A stretch of DNA of 42,014 nucleotides from Candidatus Saganbacteria bacterium. GTDB lineage: Bacteria; Margulisbacteria; WOR-1; O2-12-FULL-45-9. Both the position numbers and the translations under genes were made by a program. Every line of letters starts with the position of its first letter. The stretch's first letter is position 1. The notes below the pieces were generated by a model. That model worked only from the letters and a program-made list of their open reading frames with translations, searched no databases and was not told the origin of the DNA. The stretch is taken from the NCBI GenBank assembly GCA_016219705.1, contig JACRKQ010000078.1, positions 1 to 42,014 of the forward strand, read 5' to 3'. Of the stretch, positions 1 to 6,589 are shown one piece after another.

Positions 1-52
1 GATCTTTTTCGGTTATCTCGCGCCCGCGTGATTTTAGAATCACTTTGCTCAT
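1..52 (-). CDS. 5' end of a truncated gene, product unknown
   Basis: An ATG on the minus strand at 52 opens 17 codons (MSKVILKSRGREITEKD) that run off the window edge. It is divergent from the small ORF and the arsR operon on the other side. No strong ribosome-binding site is visible upstream. The segment is too short to assign a family, and a gene start is inferred only from the open frame and the divergent layout. Confidence 0.3.
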   Translation of the reverse strand, partial: MSKVILKSRGREITEKD

Positions 53-113
53 GGATATATTTGTAGCACATTTTTTGCGTGGACGCCAGCACTTTTTTTG
101 AAAGGAGGTTTGA

Positions 114-185
114 ATGTCTTTTTACCGAGCTAAACTATTACAATTAATCCAACCATTGATTACTGCCTTGGACAAAAATCGTTAA
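114..185 (+). CDS. Possible 23-aa small protein with strong RBS
   Basis: An ATG at 114 is preceded by a near-perfect Shine-Dalgarno AAAGGAGG at 101-108 with 5 nt spacing. It opens MSFYRAKLLQLIQPLITALDKNR and stops at TAA 183-185. The SD is the strongest in this part of the window, yet the ORF is below the track threshold. The peptide is basic at its N-terminus with a hydrophobic centre, compatible with a short amphipathic helix. It could instead be a leader peptide or a relic of a longer gene. It lies 40 nt before the arsR promoter, so it probably belongs to another transcript. Confidence 0.35.
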   Translation: MSFYRAKLLQLIQPLITALDKNR

Positions 186-225
186 TTGGCCTGACCGTAA
201 CACGTTCCTTTCCCCTCTTCCGGCA

Positions 226-258
226 TTGACAATCAACTGATAATAGTTTACAATTATC
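226..258 (+). promoter_or_regulatory. arsR promoter with overlapping inverted-repeat operator
   Basis: A consensus -35 TTGACA (226-231), a 17-nt spacer and a -10 TACAAT (249-254) precede arsR. The inverted repeat GATAAT (239-244) / ATTATC (253-258), spaced by 8 nt, covers the -10. This is where a dimeric winged-helix repressor would block RNA polymerase. Transcription should start near 260-262, only a few bases before the ATG at 265, so the mRNA would be essentially leaderless. No SD is present before that ATG. Confidence 0.7.
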
Positions 259-264
259 GCAACC

Positions 265-591
265 ATGAAACAGTTAAACGAAATGCACGCGGAAGTCTGC
301 AAAACTCTGGCCAACCCCAAACGAATTGAAATAATCAACCTGCTGGGGAATAAGGAACTTCCAGTTTCAAAGCTTTTGCAAAAAACAGGCCTCTTAAAAG
401 CCAATCTTTCCCAGCATTTATCCGTCATGCGCACTAAAGGGATTATAAAAGCCCGTAAAGAAGGATTAACGGTTTATTATCGCATCGCTAATCTGAAAAT
501 TATTAAAGCGTGCGATTTAATGCGGGAAGTTTTGTTTGAATTAACCAATAAGAAACAGGCGGATCTAAACAAATGGAAAAAGAAGCAGTAG
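265..591 (+). CDS. ArsR-family winged-helix repressor
   Basis: 108 aa. The pattern LANPKRIEIINLL, then a recognition helix around residues 43-56 (LLKANLSQHLSVMR) and a beta-wing (KEGLTVYYRI), is typical of ArsR/SmtB regulators. There is no CVC arsenite motif and no clear metal-binding alpha-5 signature. Two cysteines are present, C12 in the first helix and C83 in the last. Their spacing resembles, but does not prove, the dithiol pair of persulfide sensors such as SqrR/BigR. It overlaps the next gene by 19 bp. Likely autoregulated through the inverted repeat over its own promoter. The effector is inferred from the neighbours to be a reactive sulfur species or redox signal. Confidence 0.85.
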   Translation: MKQLNEMHAEVCKTLANPKRIEIINLLGNKELPVSKLLQKTGLLKANLSQHLSVMRTKGIIKARKEGLTVYYRIANLKIIKACDLMREVLFELTNKKQADLNKWKKKQ

Positions 592-980
592 CTAATATTG
601 CCAGGCAATTATATCTTGAAGAGGGTTATAGCTGTTCAACCAGCCTGCTCCTCGCGTTAAAAAAAGCCGGGATAGATATTCCCGACTCTATAATTTTATC
701 TGTGGCCGGACTTAGAAGCGGGATCGGGGGAGCGGGCTGCGTCTGCGGGGCATTAATGGCTTCGGTCTTAACAGTTGGCTATTTGTATGGCAAAACTGAT
801 GAGAAGAAAGCCAGTAAACTATCGGCAAATCTACATAATAAATTCAAAGAACAATTCAAAAGCACCTGTTGCCGGGTTTTAACTAGAAAATACAGCGATT
901 TTAAAAGCCTGGAAAGAAAAGAACATTGCGCTGGATTAGTAGAGTTTATGATTTTAGAACTGCAAAAAATAGAGGGGTAA
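573..980 (+). CDS. C_GCAxxG_C_C-type redox protein
   Basis: 135 aa, soluble with a hydrophobic centre. The conserved cysteine layout of the C_GCAxxG_C_C family is visible: an N-terminal CST, the core GGAGCVCGALMAS around residues 53-65, a later TCC near residue 99 and a HC near 118. Members are thought to be redox-active or metal-linked and often lie beside oxidoreductases, but no reaction is established. The start overlaps the arsR 3' end, so translation is probably coupled. The flavoprotein follows 3 nt downstream. Family call is fairly secure; function is open. Confidence 0.75.
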   Translation: MEKEAVANIARQLYLEEGYSCSTSLLLALKKAGIDIPDSIILSVAGLRSGIGGAGCVCGALMASVLTVGYLYGKTDEKKASKLSANLHNKFKEQFKSTCCRVLTRKYSDFKSLERKEHCAGLVEFMILELQKIEG

Positions 981-983
981 AAG

Positions 984-2132
984 ATGGGCAAAACTATTTT
1001 GATTTTGGGTGGCGGAGCCGGCGGTCTGGTAGCGGCAAACAAGCTGCGCAAGAAATTAAATGATGAGCATAAAATTGTCCTGATCGACCAAAATGATTTT
1101 CAACTGTACTACCCTTCCCTGTTTTGGATCCTTGAGGGAACCAGGACGTCGGAACAGATCTCAAAAAAGCTCAATGGCATTAGTAAAAAAGGGATCGAAT
1201 TTCATCAAGAAAAAATCACAAAAATAGATGTTATAACCAAGCAAGTTGAAGCAGGAGAAAACATCCATTCTTATGACTATCTGATTATCGCCCTGGGAGC
1301 CAAGCTGAATTATGAGGCCGTTCCAGGAATAGGCCCGAAAAACTGCCTCTATGTTCTCCCAGGGATTTTAAATCTCCGTGAGCAATTGAAAACTTTTTCT
1401 GGTGGAAAAGTTTATCTGGTGGTTTCCAGTGTTCCTTTTCGCTGCCCCGCGGCTCCTTATGAGGCGGCTCTACTTTTAGACGATTATTTCAGGCAGAGAG
1501 GAATAAGAGATAAAGTCGATCTTCGGCTTTTTACCGCGGAGGCCCAGCCTATGCCTGTTGCTGGACCTAAGATTGGCACATTGGTGAGAAAAATAATCGA
1601 GGGCCAGGGAGTAAAATATCATCCAACAGTAAAGTTAGCATCAGTTGATAATCAAAATAGAAAAATATTTTTTGACAATGGAGATAATTTCGATTTCGAT
1701 CTACTGGCAATCGTTCCTCCTCATAATGCTCCAGAAGCGGTAAGAGATGCCGGGCTGCTGGGAGATAATGGTTGGGTCTTGGTTAATCCTGCTATAATGG
1801 AAACAAAATATCCGGAGGTCTTTGCGATTGGGGATATTACCGGTATCAAGCTTCCCAGCGGGAAACCTTTGCCCAAAGCCGGCGTTTTTGCGCATTTTGA
1901 GGCCGAGGTTGTAGCCGAGAGAATCGCCGCCGAGATCGAAGGAAAAAAACCGGTTGCGAAGTTTACTGGCTGGGGCTCTTGCTTTCTTGAGATTGGCGGC
2001 GGTAAAGCAGGCCTGGCTTTTGGTAATTTCTATGCGAATCCCGATCCTAAAGTTATTATGTTGCCGCCAATGAAGCTTTGGCATTGGGTAAAAATCATTT
2101 TTGAAAAATGGTGGTTTTGGAAATGGTTTTAG
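984..2132 (+). CDS. FAD-dependent SQR/FCSD-like oxidoreductase
   Basis: 382 aa. The N-terminal dinucleotide fold has LGGGAGGLVAANKL (residues 7-20), and a second FAD motif EVFAIGDITG lies near residue 273. PFRCPAAPYE (cysteine near 154) and GWGSCFLEIGGGKAG (cysteine near 331) match the two redox cysteines of sulfide:quinone oxidoreductase and flavocytochrome c sulfide dehydrogenase. A third N-terminal cysteine typical of type I SQR is not apparent. The C-terminus is rich in Trp and Phe (LWHWVKIIFEKWWFWKWF), suggesting monotopic membrane binding. SD AGAGGGG precedes the ATG. Expected role: oxidation of sulfide or polysulfide with electrons passed to quinone or another acceptor. Third gene of the ArsR-controlled operon. 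Confidence 0.8.
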   Translation: MGKTILILGGGAGGLVAANKLRKKLNDEHKIVLIDQNDFQLYYPSLFWILEGTRTSEQISKKLNGISKKGIEFHQEKITKIDVITKQVEAGENIHSYDYLIIALGAKLNYEAVPGIGPKNCLYVLPGILNLREQLKTFSGGKVYLVVSSVPFRCPAAPYEAALLLDDYFRQRGIRDKVDLRLFTAEAQPMPVAGPKIGTLVRKIIEGQGVKYHPTVKLASVDNQNRKIFFDNGDNFDFDLLAIVPPHNAPEAVRDAGLLGDNGWVLVNPAIMETKYPEVFAIGDITGIKLPSGKPLPKAGVFAHFEAEVVAERIAAEIEGKKPVAKFTGWGSCFLEIGGGKAGLAFGNFYANPDPKVIMLPPMKLWHWVKIIFEKWWFWKWF

Positions 2133-2161
2133 CTGTAATAATGATTTTTTGTCGCGGTGAC

Positions 2162-3544
2162 CTAATATAACGCCAGCTCAAACACCAGCGCCTGCCGCGT
2201 GTGCGGTTTTAAGCTCGCCACAATTCGTCCATAGGGATCGATGATCGCGGTCAGACCGGAATTTCCCGCCTGCACAAAATAGCGACGATTTTCGATCGCC
2301 CGGAAAATTCCCGCATTAAGATGAAAATAAATCGCCGACGAATCGGCAAACCAGGCGTCATTGGTGACCAGCAAAATAAAATCTGTCTCCGGCTTGACCC
2401 TCGCCTTCATGACATCAGGAAAAATCGACTCAAAACAGATGGCCGCCGCGAGATTAAAAGGCCCGAATTTTAGCGGTTGGGGCGGCTGGTCGCAGCTGAA
2501 TTCTTCGTCAAAATAGCCTGTCTTTTTTAACCAAGGATAAAGCAGCGGACGCAGCGGCAGATATTCGCCGAAAGGGACGAGACGCTGTTTATCATAACGC
2601 GCCGCCACCCGCCCGTCCGGTGAAATTACCGCCAGAGAATTATACGCTTTACTGCCCATGGAATAAGGCATCCCCAGAACCAGCCAAGCGTGAGACTGCC
2701 TGGCTAAATTTTGCAAACGGCTAAAAATTTGCGGATCATTCAAAGCAAAGGTAAAAATAGCGGTCTCCGGCCAGACAATAATAGCCGGCTGTTCCGCCGT
2801 AACCTGCAAGGTCAATTGCTCGTGTAGGGCGATGATCTCTTGTATCTTAGCCGGATTCATCCGATCCCTCTGGTCGACATTGGTCTGCAGGAGGGCGATC
2901 TTAATTGCTTTGGCCGTAACGGGAGGCTTTTGGTTGAGGACAAAATTACCGTAAGCCACACTCATTGAAACCAAGAGAATCGCAACAATTAAAAAATGCC
3001 AATTGCGCCGGTTAAGCCAAAAGTAGAACAAAGCGGCATTAAATAATATCACCAGGAAACTTACGCCGTAAACCGAAACCAAATTAGCAATCTGAATTAG
3101 CGATAAAATAGAGACCTGGGAATAACCGACGTCGCCAGCGGTCAGGCCTAAAGGACCGAAAGCGCGCAGCCATTCAATCATTACCCAAATCAGCGCCGCC
3201 AGTAAAGGGAAAAGACGCGTCTGCAATTTCATTAGCCAATAACCTGCCCAGCAGAATAAGACAAAAAATAAAGTCTGGAAAATCGTCAGCGCCAGCCAGC
3301 CTAAAATAATCCAGGCGCCGGCAAAACGCCATAGGGTAAAAAGCCAGAACAAGTTTAAGACAAAAAATGTCCCGCCAAAATTTATCCCGCACCAGACGGC
3401 TTGAGATTGGCTCCTGGCTTTATTCAGGGCAAAAAAAAGCGGCAGCATAGCGGCCCAGGCCAACCAGAAAAAATTAAATTTTGGAAAAGATAAGGCTAAA
3501 AGCAAACCGGAGAAAATCGGCAAAATCCAGGATTGAATCCCCAT
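2162..3544 (-). CDS. lnt: Apolipoprotein N-acyltransferase
   Basis: About 460 aa, inner membrane. Six or more hydrophobic segments fill residues 1-205, followed by a periplasmic nitrilase-type domain. The catalytic triad is visible: Glu in WPETA, Lys in YDKQRLVPFGEY and Cys in AICFES. It transfers the third acyl chain to lipoproteins, which supports a diderm envelope. The ORF track starts at a GTG 24 nt upstream (3568). I prefer the ATG at 3544, just after the upstream lipoprotein stop (TAA-TC-ATG), because it gives the usual N-terminus. Last gene of the envelope directon and convergent with the flavoprotein gene. Confidence 0.92.
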   Translation of the reverse strand: MGIQSWILPIFSGLLLALSFPKFNFFWLAWAAMLPLFFALNKARSQSQAVWCGINFGGTFFVLNLFWLFTLWRFAGAWIILGWLALTIFQTLFFVLFCWAGYWLMKLQTRLFPLLAALIWVMIEWLRAFGPLGLTAGDVGYSQVSILSLIQIANLVSVYGVSFLVILFNAALFYFWLNRRNWHFLIVAILLVSMSVAYGNFVLNQKPPVTAKAIKIALLQTNVDQRDRMNPAKIQEIIALHEQLTLQVTAEQPAIIVWPETAIFTFALNDPQIFSRLQNLARQSHAWLVLGMPYSMGSKAYNSLAVISPDGRVAARYDKQRLVPFGEYLPLRPLLYPWLKKTGYFDEEFSCDQPPQPLKFGPFNLAAAICFESIFPDVMKARVKPETDFILLVTNDAWFADSSAIYFHLNAGIFRAIENRRYFVQAGNSGLTAIIDPYGRIVASLKPHTRQALVFELALY

Positions 3545-3546
3545 GA

Positions 3547-4314
3547 TTATTGAACCGCCACCCGGCACTCAATGACATCCTGATTGGCCGGCAGAGCGTC
3601 ATTGCTCTCGTCATTAACTGTCACAATGGAACCGGCGATTTTACTGATCCGGTTCCCTGTCGAAGGAAGATGGTCCGCCGGCTCTTTGGGCGCTCCCACC
3701 GGCCAGGGGACTGTGACAAAATCAAAATATATATAATCGGGAAGAGCCGCAAAGACCCGGTTGAGACGGAAAGAAAAATGGAGTTTGGTCGTTGCCTCCC
3801 CACCCTCCGCCAGCGCCTCCCTCGTCAGCGCCTGATTCAAACTAAACGGGCCTTTCGCTAGGAAATAACCGTTAGCGTCTAAAACAACATAACCAGACCA
3901 GGTGGTAAAGAAACGGCTGAAATAGGCTTCGCGGGAGCCGATTTGCGGCGTCATATCCGGTTCGATAAATTCCGGGGTGGCGGAAATTAAATAAGGTTCG
4001 GGCAGCGGCAGCTGGTAACTGCCATTGTCGCTTAAAACAAGGAAATAGCGCGTGTTGGCAAGATCAACCGTACCCCGCAGGGTGACATCCACAATTATCT
4101 GGTCGCCATAGGCAACGATCGGGGTAACTGTGCGCGCACAGCCCGTCAACAAAATGACAAATGTCAAATAAATCAAGAAAAATCCTAATTTCCTAAATCC
4201 TAAATCCGAATGATGCCTCCTTGTTCGGATTTTCGGATTTCGGATTTGATTGGATGATTTATTATGATTTTGAATTTGTTTAGAGTTTAGAATTTCGAAT
4301 TTAGAGTTTATCAT
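3547..4314 (-). CDS. Predicted lipoprotein, unknown function
   Basis: 255 aa as annotated. A hydrophobic stretch (FFLIYLTFVILLTGC) ends in a lipobox LTGC, with the acylated Cys near residue 58. The mature part is about 195 aa, mostly beta-like with aromatic residues, and no known domain was recognised. The first ~35 residues (NSKFEILNSKQ...) are low-complexity and encoded by a degenerate AT-rich repeat, so the real start may be a later TTG in the signal region. The gene lies between lptD and lnt, 2 nt before the lnt ATG. It is probably an envelope lipoprotein processed by the Lnt next door. Confidence 0.65.
   Translation of the reverse strand: MINSKFEILNSKQIQNHNKSSNQIRNPKIRTRRHHSDLGFRKLGFFLIYLTFVILLTGCARTVTPIVAYGDQIIVDVTLRGTVDLANTRYFLVLSDNGSYQLPLPEPYLISATPEFIEPDMTPQIGSREAYFSRFFTTWSGYVVLDANGYFLAKGPFSLNQALTREALAEGGEATTKLHFSFRLNRVFAALPDYIYFDFVTVPWPVGAPKEPADHLPSTGNRISKIAGSIVTVNDESNDALPANQDVIECRVAVQ
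4196..4312. repeat. Degenerate AT-rich short-word repeat tract
   Basis: The tract is made of variants of a few words: CCTAAATCC, TTCGGATTT / TTTCGGATTT, and TTTAGAGTTTAGAATTTCGAATTTAGAG. It overlaps the start of the lipoprotein gene and supplies its unusual N-terminal codons. The word pattern suggests expansion of short imperfect repeats rather than an IS end, since no terminal inverted repeats or target duplication are visible. Similar but not identical tracts occur at 18674-18702 and 30592-30625. Confidence 0.6.
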
Positions 4315-4315
4315 T

Positions 4316-6589
4316 TTAGTATCGTTGTACCGCCCCTTCCGGCTTTAATTCACGCAAGCTTTTTTCCAAAGTGTCAAAATAAAAACCGCGGCCGCTTGAT
4401 ACTCCAACCGGCTCATCCGGCAAGGCGTTCAGGCTCATGGTAAAACTAAATTCTTTCCGGTAATCGTTATACGTGTAAATCAAACGCCAGCAATGCAGTT
4501 CTTTGACCGCCATTATATCACGCACTTTAAATTCTTTGGTGTTAGTATCAAGTATCTGGTTGAAGATCAAATGCCATTGGTTTGGCTCCCCGGCCAGGAT
4601 AAAAAGATCATGGTTAAAACTCGCGGCTTTTAGGTCCCCATTATTTAAATCAGAAACAGCGGAAAAGCGGGTGGTTAAAAAATTAAACGGCGTCAGGGCG
4701 AGATTATTAATAAAGTCGCGGTATTGCCGCTGTTCTATGCTCCAGCCGGTGCTGGCATCCCAGGTCAGCCATTTTGCCGGCCGCAGCATCAAGCCGCCCA
4801 TGACATCAGACCATTGGCGCGCTTGCCAATTATAGCCGCTGTCAATTGTCAGGCGAAAGCGGTCGAGATAATAAAAAATTAATCTATCAGAGGCGTTATG
4901 ATAACGACTGCCTAATTGGTCAAAAAGAAAAGGTGAATTACCGTCGCTGATCGCTTTTTGGTAACTGATTTCATGGCGAAAAGAACTTCCCAGATCAGTC
5001 TGCAAGCGCAGGCTTTCGCGGTAATTATAGAGCGCGTCTCCAGGCCCGTAAAGGATTTGGTCGAGTCCAGCTCCCATCCCCAAAATCGTCCCAAAGCCTA
5101 AAGAAAAACTGCGGTCCAAGTCCAGCGCCGCCTGGTAGCGCTGGGTGGAGAAATTTCGATTGCCGGCCAGTTCGGGGACAAAACGCACTTCACGATAAAA
5201 ACCATATTTGAGGCGGGGCTGCAGCCGGAAAATTTTCAGGTCGAGCGCATCAGGGGAAATTTCCAGTTCCGGTTGTTTTTCCAAGTACTGATAATTATTA
5301 TCGCCGGTATAAGCATCGCCATCTAAATCTAAATACCAATTTTCGTTTATCCGCCAGGAAAAATTTTTTCCCCGCCCGCTTAACTCCACCACCGGCTCCA
5401 GCCGTTGGTCGCCAATCATTCCCTCCCCCGCCACATTATTATAATAATTAGCCCGGGTATCGAAATTAATCCCGGACCACAGGAGGCGATGGTGGCTGAA
5501 ACGTTGTGATGACCGGAGCCAATTCGGCGCTTTAGTCAAATATTCATAATTAAAATTATAATTTGTCGCCGTGTCGCCGCGCGCTTGAGCCAGATCAAGA
5601 TTATATCTTTTATAAAAGGCCTGCCGGTCATCAAAGGTATTAAGGTTCAGGTCGAGCCTGGCCTGATCGCGGTACTGCAGGCCCAAACCGAATTCTGTCT
5701 GGTCTTTCCGACTGTAAGGGATAAGGTAAGTTGCCGTATATCTATGGTTAAAGTTCAATTTTGTCCAGGGAGTAATCTGTTTGCTGTGACTGATCCGGCT
5801 GACCCAATCTGTCAGCTTAGTATCCTGCTCATCGAGATGATAGAGATAAAGGGCCCCCGCCCCCAACCCCAATAAATCATAATTCAACTGTGTTCCCTGG
5901 CCAAAACCCTTTTTCTCCATCAGATCAAGGTAAAGAATGCCCAGGGGATACCCCCAGGTCGATTTGAGATAATCGCCTTCTGTCTCATTATGGCCAAAAG
6001 ACCAGTTGCGTTTTTCTTTTTGACCTAAATCATAGTAGAGCAGCGGCAGCCATAAGACCGGTACAGCGCCGACATAAAGGGTGGAATTATAGCCTAAAAC
6101 TTTATCATCAGGATAATATTCCACTCTGTCCGCCAGTAAATAATAATGGGGCGTAGTCCTTTCACATGTCGACAAAGACCCTTTTTGTCCCAGCAATTTT
6201 TTTTTCTGATCATTAAGGCTGGCCGCCGTCAAAAACAGGGGCCCGCGCATACGTTTAGGATTCGTCCGGGCGCGAAAATCGGTAAAATTAGCCTTTTGGT
6301 TGTCAATGTTATAAATAAGGGCGGCGGCATTTGCCTTATACTGGCTGTCCAGCAAGCGGACGTGCCCGTCTGCTGTCGCAATATTGGTCGCCGAATCCAT
6401 AACCAGATGGTCGGCAAAGATTGTGGCCTCTTTAAATTTTACTTCAACCGAGCCAGTAGCTTCGATAATCGACGTCCCTTCAATAAACTTGAGCTTGTCG
6501 GCTTTAAGATTAACAGGGATCTCTTCCGCCCATAACGCCAGCGATAAAGAAAATAGACAAAAGATCACCGCGGCCGTCTGCCTGTTCAT
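4316..6589 (-). CDS. lptD: LptD/OstA-like LPS-assembly outer-membrane protein
   Basis: 757 aa. A signal peptide ends near ALWAEE (residue ~22). An OstA/LptA-like beta-jellyroll follows (LKADKLKFIEGTSIIEATGSV, about 27-130), then a long C-terminal region rich in alternating aromatic and polar strands typical of an LptD barrel. The repeated FNHRY / NFNYEYL-type strands support an outer-membrane barrel. Role: final insertion of lipopolysaccharide or an equivalent glycolipid into the outer leaflet. It overlaps the TPR gene by 4 nt upstream and ends 1 nt before the lipoprotein start. The four-cysteine pattern of proteobacterial LptD is not evident, so disulfide assembly may differ. Confidence 0.8.
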   Translation of the reverse strand: MNRQTAAVIFCLFSLSLALWAEEIPVNLKADKLKFIEGTSIIEATGSVEVKFKEATIFADHLVMDSATNIATADGHVRLLDSQYKANAAALIYNIDNQKANFTDFRARTNPKRMRGPLFLTAASLNDQKKKLLGQKGSLSTCERTTPHYYLLADRVEYYPDDKVLGYNSTLYVGAVPVLWLPLLYYDLGQKEKRNWSFGHNETEGDYLKSTWGYPLGILYLDLMEKKGFGQGTQLNYDLLGLGAGALYLYHLDEQDTKLTDWVSRISHSKQITPWTKLNFNHRYTATYLIPYSRKDQTEFGLGLQYRDQARLDLNLNTFDDRQAFYKRYNLDLAQARGDTATNYNFNYEYLTKAPNWLRSSQRFSHHRLLWSGINFDTRANYYNNVAGEGMIGDQRLEPVVELSGRGKNFSWRINENWYLDLDGDAYTGDNNYQYLEKQPELEISPDALDLKIFRLQPRLKYGFYREVRFVPELAGNRNFSTQRYQAALDLDRSFSLGFGTILGMGAGLDQILYGPGDALYNYRESLRLQTDLGSSFRHEISYQKAISDGNSPFLFDQLGSRYHNASDRLIFYYLDRFRLTIDSGYNWQARQWSDVMGGLMLRPAKWLTWDASTGWSIEQRQYRDFINNLALTPFNFLTTRFSAVSDLNNGDLKAASFNHDLFILAGEPNQWHLIFNQILDTNTKEFKVRDIMAVKELHCWRLIYTYNDYRKEFSFTMSLNALPDEPVGVSSGRGFYFDTLEKSLRELKPEGAVQRY

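Noticed and set aside
3550-3861. 103-aa plus-strand ORF
   Set aside because: Shadow of the lipoprotein gene with low-complexity composition and no SD.
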